DNA of 5,123 bases from Rhodospirillales bacterium (GCA_021775195.1 JAJFIG010000380.1:1-5123); one strand, 5' to 3'; counted from the stretch's first letter, positions 1-4,841 are shown. Numbers and translations: made by a program. The notes: a model not told the origin generated them from the sequence alone.

Positions 1-702
1 ACCGATTTTCTCCAGGCCCACCTCGTCGAGGGCGGAGACGGCGTCAACCGCTTTGCCTACGGGCCGCTGCCGACCGCCGCCATCGAACACCTGGACGCCT
101 ACCTGAACAAGCTTACCCGCACCCGCATCACCACCTTCAACCGCGGCCAGCAGCGTGCCTACTGGATCAATCTCTACAACGCCCTGACCGTCAAGGTGGT
201 GCTCGAGCACTATCCCGTCGCCAGCATCCGCGACATCGAGCTCAGCTCCGGCTTTTTCAGCACCCTGACCGGTGCCTCCGGCCCCTGGGACCGGGAGCTG
301 GTCAACATCGAGGGCGCCGGCGTGTCGCTGAACGACATCGAGCACCGCATCCTCCGGCCCATCTGGCGCGACCCGCGCATCCACTACGCCCTCAACTGCG
401 CCTCCATCGGGTGCCCGAGCCTGCTTCCCGAGGCCTTCACCATCCACAACACCGAGGCCATGCTGGAGAGGACCGCCCGCGCCTACGTCAACGGCCCCCG
501 GGGTGCCCGCCTCGAGGAGGACAAGCTCGTCGTCTCCAAGATTTACGGCTGGTTCGAGGAGGATTTCGGCGGCAGCGCCCGGGGCGTGATCAAGCACCTG
601 AACAAGTACGGCGACGCCGGCCTCAGGGAAATCCTCGCCGAGCGCACCCGCATCGACGGCTACGACTACGACTGGGCCCTCAACGACGCCACGCCCAAGT
701 AG
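1..702 (+). CDS. DUF547 domain-containing protein, 5'-truncated by window edge
   Basis: The frame is open from base 1, so the start lies upstream; 233 residues are visible, ending at TAG (700-702). Numbering from the first visible residue, the DUF547 hallmarks appear in order: YWINLYNALTV at 54-64, HYALNCASIGCPSL at 128-141 with the paired cysteines of the CASIGCP core, KIYGWFEEDFG at 180-190, and an aromatic C-terminal YDYDWALND at 221-229. These cover most of the domain, so probably only the N-terminus (often a signal peptide in this family) is missing. The biochemical role of DUF547 is not established; many members are exported. It is followed by its own strong terminator and converges on the glycosyltransferase gene at 1081-1824. 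I recall these two families co-occurring in arsenosugar/rSAM-associated clusters, but nothing in the sequence proves a joint role. The family call is secure and the function is unknown. Confidence 0.93.
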   Translation, partial: TDFLQAHLVEGGDGVNRFAYGPLPTAAIEHLDAYLNKLTRTRITTFNRGQQRAYWINLYNALTVKVVLEHYPVASIRDIELSSGFFSTLTGASGPWDRELVNIEGAGVSLNDIEHRILRPIWRDPRIHYALNCASIGCPSLLPEAFTIHNTEAMLERTARAYVNGPRGARLEEDKLVVSKIYGWFEEDFGGSARGVIKHLNKYGDAGLREILAERTRIDGYDYDWALNDATPK

Positions 703-724
703 CCCGAACCGATCGAACTTTGTC

Positions 725-755
725 AAAGAGCCGGACCCGATGGTCCGGCTCTTTT
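725..755 (+). terminator. Intrinsic terminator of the DUF547 gene
   Basis: It lies 22 nt after the stop codon. A perfect 13-bp stem pairs 725-737 (AAAGAGCCGGACC) with 742-754 (GGTCCGGCTCTTT) around a CGAT loop (738-741). It runs into TTTTCGTCT, a short U-rich tail. The GC-rich core with an A/T closing end is the classic rho-independent form. On the minus strand the tail is only TTTGAC, so it would act weakly at best for transcription from the right. Confidence 0.9.
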
Positions 756-810
756 CGTCTATTCCGTCCTGTGGCCTCTGCGGTCTCCGTGTTTTGTCAT
801 AATTTTTTTT

Positions 811-908
811 GAACCACAGATTCCACAGAGAACACACAGAAACAGACAAAAAAGAAAATAGGCGCGAAGCGCCAACATTCCTTATCTCTGTGTTCTCTGT
901 GGTGAATT
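811..908. repeat. CACAGAG-type inverted-repeat element
   Basis: The left arm (811-840) reads GAACCACAGA, TTCCACAGAG, AACACACAGA. The right arm (884-908) is its imperfect reverse complement (TCTCTGTGTTCTCTGTGGTGAA at 885-906). The shared core is CCACAGAGAACAC followed by AGA. The interior is A-rich and then carries a perfect mini-hairpin, GGCGC-GAA-GCGCC (861-873). Elements of this CACAGAG/CTCTGTG type are widespread intergenic repeats in proteobacteria as far as I know; other copies cannot be shown from this window. Its minus-strand translation gives a repetitive peptide that is unlikely to be real. Confidence 0.75.
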
Positions 909-918
909 ATCTCTTCCT

Positions 919-994
919 CCGTCGTCCTCGGGCTTGACCCGAGGACCCATTGCGCCGTGCCCGTGGATCCTCGTGTCAAGCGCGAGGATGACGG
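919..994. repeat. Double-hairpin TCCTCGGG-CTTGA palindromic repeat
   Basis: Two hairpins lie in inverted orientation. The first pairs GTCCTCGGG (924-932) with CCCGAGGAC (938-946), a perfect 9-bp stem around CTTGA. The second pairs ATCCTCGTG (967-975) with CGCGAGGAT (981-989), 9 pairs including one G-T, around TCAAG. The reverse complement of the second half (CGTCATCCTCGCGCTTGACA) matches the first half (CGTCGTCCTCGGGCTTGACC) at 17 of 20 positions, so the whole unit is one large palindrome. I associate this sequence type with dispersed intergenic repeats of Alphaproteobacteria. It could also help terminate convergent transcripts, but there is no T tract. Confidence 0.85.
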
Positions 995-1016
995 GCGGGA
1001 GATGGATCACCACCTG

Positions 1017-1042
1017 TTCATCCGTGTTCATCCGTGTGAAAC
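1017..1042. repeat. Tandem TTCATCCGTG tract (2 units)
   Basis: TTCATCCGTG occurs twice head to tail, at 1017-1026 and 1027-1036, then TGAAAC. It is the same 10-bp-period sequence found at 2371-2398 in the same orientation and at 1949-1968 inverted. It therefore forms part of a dispersed repeat present three times in this window. It lies just downstream of the glycosyltransferase stop. Confidence 0.75.
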
Positions 1043-1080
1043 ATCGGCGCCGAAGGTTTAGCCGCGCTTGCCCGCAGCCG

Positions 1081-1824
1081 TCACTTGGCGTTCTCGTAAT
1101 GCCGGACGAGGCGCTCCGGCTTTGTCCCCAGGTAATAGAGGGCGTGGATTTTCAACCATCCCCAGACGATGCGGTGGGACGCCCGCCCCTCGAAGCGCCT
1201 CGACGAGGTGATGATGGCGGGTTCGGCAATGTTGAGGGTCGGTCCCGCGTCTTCCAGGCGGCGCACAAAGTCGTAGTCTTCCATCAGCGCCATCGGGCCC
1301 ATGCCGCCGATGGTGTCGTAGACGTCGCGGCGGGCGAAGATCCCGGAATCGCCGTAGTACAACCCCCGCCCGCGCATCCAGGCATAGAACCGGGTCAGGC
1401 GCCGGCTGAAGCGGGTTTCGCCGTCGAAGACGACACGGAAGTTGCCGCCCACGGCCTCGGGCGCCGCCGCCATTCGGGCCGCCAGGGCGGCCAGTCCGTC
1501 ACCATCGAGTACCGAATCCGCGTGCAGGAACAAGAGCACGTCCCCGGTTGCCTGTTCGGCGCCCGCCGCAAGCTGATTGCCGCGCCCGCGCTCGGCGGTA
1601 ATCACAGCCGCCCCGTTGGCCCGCGCCACGGCCCGGGTGCCGTCCCGGCTGCCCCCGTCGGCGACGATGATTTCCACCCCTCCGCCATCCCTTAGCCCAG
1701 GCAACAGCCGCGCCAGGTTGGCCTCTTCGTCGAGGGTCGGAATGATCACCGAGATCGTGATCGCCGCCCCACGACCCGCATGGTTGAGATCGCACATGAC
1801 GTCAGTGTGCTGCGTACGGGACAT
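1081..1824 (-). CDS. TIGR04283-type family 2 glycosyltransferase
   Basis: The product has 247 residues and a GT-A fold. Visible motifs in order: the nucleotide-binding strand SVIIPTLDEE (25-34), IVADGGSRDGT (53-63; DGGSRDG instead of the usual DGSSDDG), RGRGNQL (79-85), the DxD-equivalent LLFLHADS (97-104), YYGDSGIF (156-163) and MEDYDF (181-186), the acidic motif expected to hold the catalytic base. TSSRRFEGR (206-214) and a WGWLKIHALYYLG segment (221-233) follow. DGGSRDG, LFLHADS and the ED-DF motif together match the TIGR04283 subfamily (rSAM/selenodomain-associated, named arsenosugar biosynthesis glycosyltransferase in current annotation). Substrates here are unknown. The ATG at 1824 is preferred: GAGG lies 10 nt upstream, while the ATG at 1797 has no Shine-Dalgarno. 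The reading before SVIIPT is about 24 residues, slightly long. It is transcribed toward the DUF547 gene. Confidence 0.92.
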   Translation of the reverse strand: MSRTQHTDVMCDLNHAGRGAAITISVIIPTLDEEANLARLLPGLRDGGGVEIIVADGGSRDGTRAVARANGAAVITAERGRGNQLAAGAEQATGDVLLFLHADSVLDGDGLAALAARMAAAPEAVGGNFRVVFDGETRFSRRLTRFYAWMRGRGLYYGDSGIFARRDVYDTIGGMGPMALMEDYDFVRRLEDAGPTLNIAEPAIITSSRRFEGRASHRIVWGWLKIHALYYLGTKPERLVRHYENAK

Positions 1825-1948
1825 TACGGCAAGGCCTCGCCGTCCCTCTCTTATCGTCGCGGCGCATCCATGTCACACCGTATCTTTGCGGGATATATTT
1901 ACGTTGTCCGGGATTGTTCTGTATGCGAGCTTCGACGGTTGTAGGGGA

Positions 1949-1968
1949 ACACGGATTAACACGAATGA
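1949..1968. repeat. ACACGGATTA/ACACGAATGA tract, inverted relative to 2371-2398
   Basis: Two 10-bp units, ACACGGATTA and ACACGAATGA, are the reverse complement form of the TCCGTGTTCA-type repeat at 1017-1036 and 2371-2398. The second unit runs into the proposed ATG of the GxxExxY gene (1965-1967), so the repeat supplies its start codon. With 2371-2398 it forms the left border of a repeat-bracketed unit of about 450 bp. Confidence 0.7.
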
Positions 1969-2345
1969 ATACGCCTCTGGACGAAAAAACGGAGAAGCTT
2001 ACTGAACGAATTATCGGCTCGGCATTCGAGGTGTTGAACGAACTTGGTCATGGTTTTCCCGAAACGATTTACCAGAAGGCGCTCGCGTACGAGCTTGGTC
2101 GGAACGGAATTTCCGTGGAACAGCAAGTTTCGTTTCAAGTCCTGTATAAGGGGATACAGGTAGGAAACTATTTTGCCGACATTGTTGTCGAAGAGAGTGC
2201 GGTTATTGAGTTGAAGGTAGTGGAAAAACTGATCCCTGCTCACGTTGGGCAGGTCTTGAATTACCTCAGGGCCAGCGGCCTTGGTGTTGGGCTGCTTCTT
2301 AATTTTGCCAAGCCGAAACTCGAATTCCGTCGCGTCCTGTTGTGA
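1965..2345 (+). CDS. GxxExxY protein with PD-(D/E)xK-like motif
   Basis: The product has 126 residues. The family signature GFPETIY (30-36) follows IIGSAFEVLNELGHG. A PD-(D/E)xK-like core follows: D72 in YFADIVVE, then E82 and K84 in IELK. A conserved Q97-VLNYL segment comes next, and the end is LLNFAKPKLEFRRVLL, as usual for the family (PF13366-type). No activity has been shown for the family to my knowledge; nuclease function is inferred from the fold. ATG 1965 is chosen because family similarity begins at once (LDEKTEKLTERIIG). ATG 1923 and TTG 1914 are in frame but would translate the repeat tract (GEHGLTRMNT). No strong Shine-Dalgarno is seen; AGGGGAA at 1943-1949 is 15 nt away. Codon use is visibly more AT-rich than in all neighbours, suggesting separate ancestry. 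A small 6-bp hairpin covers the stop codon. Confidence 0.9.
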   Translation: MNTPLDEKTEKLTERIIGSAFEVLNELGHGFPETIYQKALAYELGRNGISVEQQVSFQVLYKGIQVGNYFADIVVEESAVIELKVVEKLIPAHVGQVLNYLRASGLGVGLLLNFAKPKLEFRRVLL

Positions 2346-2356
2346 CCGGTGGTCAC
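2342..2356. other. Perfect 6-bp hairpin over the GxxExxY stop codon
   Basis: GTGACC (2342-2347) pairs with GGTCAC (2351-2356) around GGT. The TGA stop (2343-2345) is inside the left arm. There is no T tract, so it is not a convincing intrinsic terminator. It may simply be a 3' boundary structure of the repeat-bordered unit. Confidence 0.4.
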
Positions 2357-2370
2357 CAAGCTTCCGCCTA

Positions 2371-2398
2371 TTCGTGTCCATCCGTGTCCATCCGTGTT
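2371..2398. repeat. Tandem TCCGTGTCCA tract (3 units)
   Basis: Three 10-bp units are head to tail: TTCGTGTCCA (2371-2380), TCCGTGTCCA (2381-2390) and TCCGTGTT (2391-2398, partial). It runs in the same orientation as 1017-1036 and is inverted relative to 1949-1968. It sits between the 3' ends of the GxxExxY and MFS genes and forms the right border of the GxxExxY unit. Confidence 0.75.
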
Positions 2399-2431
2399 TT
2401 CTTCGTCTTTTTTGGAACCTGCTGGCGAGTG

Positions 2432-3622
2432 CTACAGCCGCCGGGGCAGGTAGCGCGAGAAGAAGGACAGGACCAGCATCACCGAACCCCCGGCGACGAA
2501 CACGGCGGGCAGTTCGAAGACCTTGAGCAGCAGTGAATACAGCCCCGGCGGTCCCATTTGCGCGGCGTAGCGGAAGGTGCCGTAGACGGTGGTCATGTCG
2601 GCCCGTTCCAGGGGATGCACGGCGCGCAGGAAGGGAACGTTGCCGGCGCCGTCGATGATGCTGGAGACGACGGCGGCGACGATCAGCATCGCCGCCCCCA
2701 GCCACGGCACGCCGGAGACGGCGGCGACCACGAATGTGAGAACCCCGCCGCCGGCGTAGCCGGCGATCAGCAGCCGCCTGAGGCCGTACTTGCGCCCGAA
2801 CCAGCCCCACAGCGGCACCAGGAACAGGGACGACGCGCCGATCGAGACCATGGCCCCGCCGACCTCCGGCCCCAGCCCCACGTTGACGGCGTAGATCGGC
2901 GTGTAGACGAAGAACATGGACCACCACGCGGTGCGCCCGGCGGCCAGCAGCCAGGCCAGGCGCAGCCGCGGCTGGGCGAAGAAATGGGGCAGGTAGTGGA
3001 TCGGGTTGGGCGGTGGCCGTTTCGCCGCCGCCACCGCCGGGTTCTCGGTCAGGCGCAGGAACCAGAAGAAGGCCAGCTGGCCCATGGCCCCGGCGCCGAC
3101 CAGGGCGAAGGGTGCCCACGGCGCTACCTGGGTCTTCAGGTAGACCCCCAGCCACGGCCCCAGGGCCCAGGCCCCGGCGGCGAAGAACACCCGCATGGGC
3201 TCGAAACGGGTGATCTCGCGCCGCGGGATGTGATCCATCAGGTAGAGGTTGAGGGTGATCTCCGAACACGAGGTGGCGAAGATCTGCAGGGCCATGGCGG
3301 CGATCAGGGTCGCCACGGTGTGCACCGTGAACAGGCCCGTCGCCACCGCCAGGCACAGCATGCTGAGGCTGAACACCCAGCGCCGGCGCAGGTGCTGCAC
3401 CAGCCAGGGAATGCCGAGGCTTCCCATCATGCCGATGATGCTGATCGAGAAATAGGCGACGCTCACCTTCTGGGCGTCGCCCAGCAGTTCGTGGGCCTGC
3501 AGCGGCACAACCGCGATCAGGGTCGCCCGGAAGAACCCCTCGACCGAGAAAAGCGTCGCGAAGGTAACCGCCCGAGGCAGGCTCATGGCGTCGAGCCACA
3601 CCGGCAGATGGAAATTGCGCAA
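2432..3622 (-). CDS. Major facilitator superfamily transporter
   Basis: The product has 396 residues, the usual MFS length, with about 12 hydrophobic segments: roughly 18-42, 53-76, 82-100, 102-128, 145-162, 171-189, 221-245, 255-275, 283-303, 308-326, 346-366 and 371-389. The two halves are separated by a basic, proline-rich loop (KRPPPNPIHY, 201-210) as in MFS proteins. WFGRKYGLRRLL (274-285) looks like the MFS motif A between TM8 and TM9; the equivalent first-half loop, QHLRRR (76-81), is degenerate. It should be an inner-membrane secondary transporter; the substrate cannot be read from sequence. The TTG at 3622 is chosen because GGAG lies 11 nt upstream and an in-frame stop lies just beyond. 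ATG at 3586 would give 384 residues with a poor Shine-Dalgarno. It lies 129 bp downstream of the GYD gene on the same strand, so shared transcription from the Fur-box promoter is possible. Confidence 0.9.
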   Translation of the reverse strand: MRNFHLPVWLDAMSLPRAVTFATLFSVEGFFRATLIAVVPLQAHELLGDAQKVSVAYFSISIIGMMGSLGIPWLVQHLRRRWVFSLSMLCLAVATGLFTVHTVATLIAAMALQIFATSCSEITLNLYLMDHIPRREITRFEPMRVFFAAGAWALGPWLGVYLKTQVAPWAPFALVGAGAMGQLAFFWFLRLTENPAVAAAKRPPPNPIHYLPHFFAQPRLRLAWLLAAGRTAWWSMFFVYTPIYAVNVGLGPEVGGAMVSIGASSLFLVPLWGWFGRKYGLRRLLIAGYAGGGVLTFVVAAVSGVPWLGAAMLIVAAVVSSIIDGAGNVPFLRAVHPLERADMTTVYGTFRYAAQMGPPGLYSLLLKVFELPAVFVAGGSVMLVLSFFSRYLPRRL

Positions 3623-3751
3623 GGCTACCGCGGCTCCGTCCGCAAGGTTCTATCTGAATGGCCGTTGGACTCCGCCCGGATTCAGGCGGGGAGATCGTCA
3701 TATTGGCACGACCATGCGGCGAACGATAGCCGTCTTTTTTCCGTCGGGATC

Positions 3752-4126
3752 TCAGGCGCGAACGGTGGCGTGGCCCCCGGACTTCTCCTTCGTCGAGCGC
3801 CCCGGCGGCTGGTAGACGGCGGTGGTTTCGCCGGCCCGGCCCATGGCCTCGACGGCCTCTTCCATGGTCAGCAGCGGCGTCGTCTCGACCTCGGTCACCG
3901 TCCCCGCCGCGTTGAGCACCATGGCCAGCGACGCCGCGGTGACGTTGTCGGGCAGTTCGTAGATCAGCACGATGTCGTATTCGCCGAAACTGAAGAAGTA
4001 GTAGTGCAGCCGCCCGTCCAGGTCCTTGAGCAGCCGCGTCGTGGCCATGAAGCGGTCCTCGGGCCGGACCACCAGGGCCTTCATGAAATCCTGGGCCACC
4101 TTGGCCCGCACCAGATAAAACGCCAT
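3752..4126 (-). CDS. GYD-domain protein
   Basis: The product has 124 residues. Residues 1-95 form a small alpha/beta (ferredoxin-like) domain: MAFYLVRAKV strand, a helix, DGRLHYYFFSFGEYDIVLIYELPD with the name-giving GEYD at 48-51, helix VTAASLAMVLNAAG, strand TVTEVETTPLLTMEEAVEAM. This matches the GYD family (PF08734), whose role is unknown. The tail (about 105-124, QPPGRSTKEKSGG...) is polar and basic and not part of the domain. The start is ATG 4126: AAGGGAGG sits 6 nt upstream and the domain begins immediately. A longer reading from 4255 would add 43 residues read through the promoter and Fur-like site, so it is rejected. It lies first in a possible two-gene unit with the MFS gene 129 bp downstream. 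A Fur-like palindrome overlaps its predicted promoter, which would suggest iron-responsive expression. Confidence 0.9.
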   Translation of the reverse strand: MAFYLVRAKVAQDFMKALVVRPEDRFMATTRLLKDLDGRLHYYFFSFGEYDIVLIYELPDNVTAASLAMVLNAAGTVTEVETTPLLTMEEAVEAMGRAGETTAVYQPPGRSTKEKSGGHATVRA

Positions 4127-4132
4127 CGCAAG

Positions 4133-4140
4133 CCTCCCTT
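4133..4140 (-). promoter_or_regulatory. Shine-Dalgarno fixing the GYD start
   Basis: On the minus strand AAGGGAGG stands 6 nt before ATG 4126. It is the strongest Shine-Dalgarno on the minus strand and decides in favour of the 124-residue product over the 167-codon reading from 4255. Confidence 0.85.
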
Positions 4141-4172
4141 CGCCCGCCCCGGGGGCCGGGCATGAATGTAAT

Positions 4173-4187
4173 TGAGAATTATTCGCA
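4173..4187. promoter_or_regulatory. Fur-box-like palindrome
   Basis: TGAGAATTATTCGCA is a 7-1-7 inverted repeat with six of seven arm positions complementary (TGAGAAT against TGCGAAT). It matches the Fur consensus TGATAAT-N-ATTATCA at 11 of 14 positions, and Fur sites of the form TGAGAAT-N-ATTCTCA are well known. It stands in an AT-rich island within GC-rich DNA, 47-61 bp before the GYD start, and abuts the -10 element. Fur-type repression of the GYD promoter is the natural reading. Other Fur-family or iron regulators are possible. Confidence 0.6.
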
Positions 4188-4215
4188 TAATAGGCCAAAC
4201 CGGCCCCCGGCACAA
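4187..4215 (-). promoter_or_regulatory. Candidate sigma-70 promoter of the GYD gene
   Basis: On the minus strand TTGTGC (4215-4210) and TATTAT (4192-4187) are separated by exactly 17 bp. The -10 matches TATAAT at 5 of 6 and the -35 only at 3 of 6, as expected for a promoter in GC-rich DNA. The predicted start near 4180 falls inside the Fur-like site, and the leader to ATG 4126 would be about 54 nt. Confidence 0.45.
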
Positions 4216-4313
4216 ACCCGTCACCGATAGGGGGGAGGGGACGGGGCGCCTTCAAACGCCATGGCCAAAACGCCCCCTAAGGGATTCTCCCGACTCGCGA
4301 AATTACCACCACC

Positions 4314-4331
4314 TGTCGGAATATTTTACAC
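4314..4331 (+). promoter_or_regulatory. Upstream activator box 1 (TGTCGG-N5-TTTACAC)
   Basis: TGTCGGAATATTTTACAC is the most distal of three copies. It agrees with copy 2 at 16 of 18 positions. Its centre is about 318 bp before the predicted sigma-54 start site. TGT and ACA at the ends form a short dyad, suggesting a dimeric binding protein. Confidence 0.65.
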
Positions 4332-4422
4332 TTCGGAGTAACTCCAGGCTCGCAGTCAATGGATTGAATCAAAAAACAGAATTGTCTTGGTGGCGGCCCG
4401 GGGATCGAAAGGAGGGTTTTGG

Positions 4423-4440
4423 TGTCGGAATTCTTTACAC
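4423..4440 (+). promoter_or_regulatory. Upstream activator box 2 (TGTCGG-N5-TTTACAC)
   Basis: TGTCGGAATTCTTTACAC lies 109 bp after box 1 in the same orientation, about 209 bp before the predicted start site. It is followed by TCGGGAC, as box 1 is followed by TTCGGAG, so similarity extends slightly beyond the core. It is preceded by GG, as is box 3. Confidence 0.65.
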
Positions 4441-4470
4441 TCGGGACCAGACGGCCCGAGGCCGCTAACT

Positions 4471-4516
4471 GTTTGGACAAAAACGCCAAACGGCCTTTCC
4501 GCCGGCCCATGGCCGG
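4471..4516. other. Two small hairpins between boxes 2 and 3
   Basis: GTTTGG (4471-4476) pairs with CCAAAC (4486-4491) around a 9-nt loop. CCGGCC (4502-4507) pairs with GGCCGG (4511-4516) around CAT. Neither has a terminator-like T tract. They may be DNA structure between activator sites or chance GC palindromes. Confidence 0.35.
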
Positions 4517-4533
4517 GCGAACGGCAAAAATGG

Positions 4534-4551
4534 TGTCGGTCCGCTTTACAT
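4534..4551 (+). promoter_or_regulatory. Upstream activator box 3 (TGTCGG-N5-TTTACAT)
   Basis: TGTCGGTCCGCTTTACAT lies 111 bp after box 2, about 98 bp before the predicted start site. The middle five bases differ from the other copies while both outer blocks are kept, which is what selection on protein contacts would leave. This makes the conserved pattern TGTCGG-N5-TTTACAY. Confidence 0.65.
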
Positions 4552-4614
4552 CTTGGAATTCGACCAGTTCCAATCAGCCCCGCGAGCCATTGAAGGATCT
4601 AAAAACCAATTAAC

Positions 4615-4630
4615 TGGCATGGTTTTTGCA
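4615..4630 (+). promoter_or_regulatory. Sigma-54 (-24/-12) promoter
   Basis: TGGCATGGTTTTTGCA matches the sigma-54 consensus TGGCAC-N5-TTGCW everywhere except the sixth base. GG (4616-4617) and GC (4628-4629) are separated by the required 10 bp. Transcription should start near 4640. It faces the exported-protein gene, and the three upstream boxes sit at typical enhancer distances. Sigma-54 promoters need an ATP-using activator, which is not encoded in this window. Confidence 0.85.
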
Positions 4631-4786
4631 AGGATATTCCCAGACGGGCCAATCGGCCGGGATGCGCCATCGCTGGGCGTGCCCACCCCAAGGGATTGAT
4701 TGGCGACGCTCCTACAAATCGAAGCGAACCTCGAAAAAAGAAGAACGAGACGTGGCTGCCCAGCCGTTCCTTGGCCCTGGTTTCGG

Positions 4787-4832
4787 GGAGAGGGGTTCCG
4801 GCTCTCTCCGCACCATGAACCCTTGTGGAGAG
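4787..4832 (+). promoter_or_regulatory. Alternative leader stems reaching the Shine-Dalgarno
   Basis: CTCTCC (4804-4809) can pair with GGAGAG at 4787-4792 (11-nt loop) or with the second GGAGAG at 4827-4832, which overlaps the first bases of the AGGAGG Shine-Dalgarno (4831-4836). The two pairings exclude each other, so the leader could switch ribosome access. The stems are only six pairs, and purine-rich Shine-Dalgarno sequence makes chance pairing easy. Confidence 0.3.
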
Positions 4833-4836
4833 GAGG
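4831..4836 (+). promoter_or_regulatory. Shine-Dalgarno deciding the start of the exported protein
   Basis: AGGAGG ends 5 nt before ATG 4842. An in-frame ATG at 4815 would add nine residues (MNPCGEEAA) ahead of the signal peptide and would place this Shine-Dalgarno inside the coding region, so 4842 is preferred. Confidence 0.85.
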
Positions 4837-4841
4837 CCGCA

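Larger units (their letters stand above)
703..1080. other. Gene-free convergent spacer filled with dispersed repeats
   Basis: This stretch between two convergent genes holds the terminator at 725-755 and then several unrelated repeat-like modules, listed separately: a CACAGAG-type inverted repeat, a double-hairpin TCCTCGGG palindrome and a tandem TTCATCCGTG tract. A further fragment at about 771-796 (CCTCTGCGGTCTCCGTGTTT) resembles the right arm of the CACAGAG element and may be a decayed copy. The small open frames across it translate the repeats into low-complexity peptides (for example HREHRDKECWRF) and show no coding character. I see no gene or RNA here. Confidence 0.75.
4127..4841. other. 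Long divergent regulatory region without a gene
   Basis: These 715 bases separate the divergent GYD gene (-) and exported-protein gene (+). The left part carries the GYD Shine-Dalgarno, a Fur-like site and a sigma-70 candidate. The right part carries three upstream boxes, two small hairpins, a sigma-54 promoter and a leader of about 200 nt. Open frames up to 154 codons exist on both strands, but none has a recognisable domain or convincing Shine-Dalgarno, and they cross the regulatory repeats. I regard the region as non-coding control DNA. Confidence 0.75.

Noticed and set aside
797..979. 60-codon minus-strand frame with HREHRDKECWRF peptide
   Set aside because: It is a translation of the CACAGAG and TCCTCGGG repeats, with no Shine-Dalgarno and no domain.
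771..1042. CRISPR array
   Set aside because: The repeats are palindromic or 10-bp tandem modules of different sequence, without regular repeat-spacer units or cas genes.
1870..1925. Sigma-70 promoter candidate for the glycosyltransferase (CGGACA, 17 bp, AAAGAT on the minus strand)
   Set aside because: Only 4 of 6 and 3 of 6 matches; not better than chance in this AT-richer patch.
1956..4163. 735-codon open frame on the minus strand
   Set aside because: It crosses the MFS gene and the antisense of the GxxExxY gene in a different frame, and is Arg/Gly/Ala-rich low complexity, typical of a shadow frame in GC-rich DNA. The frames with MFS and GYD motifs are the real ones.
2558..4165. 535-codon open frame on the plus strand
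   Set aside because: It is antisense to the MFS and GYD genes and rich in His/Gln/Gly/Arg/Pro without any domain; a shadow of third-position GC bias.
4127..4255. N-terminal extension of the GYD protein from ATG 4255
   Set aside because: It would translate the Fur-like site and promoter and has no domain similarity. The AAGGGAGG Shine-Dalgarno supports ATG 4126.
4361..4580. IHF sites near AATCAAAAAACAG and AATCAGCCCCGCG in the sigma-54 control region
   Set aside because: The WATCAR half matches in both, but the TTR half matches at only one of three positions, so the sites are too weak to call.
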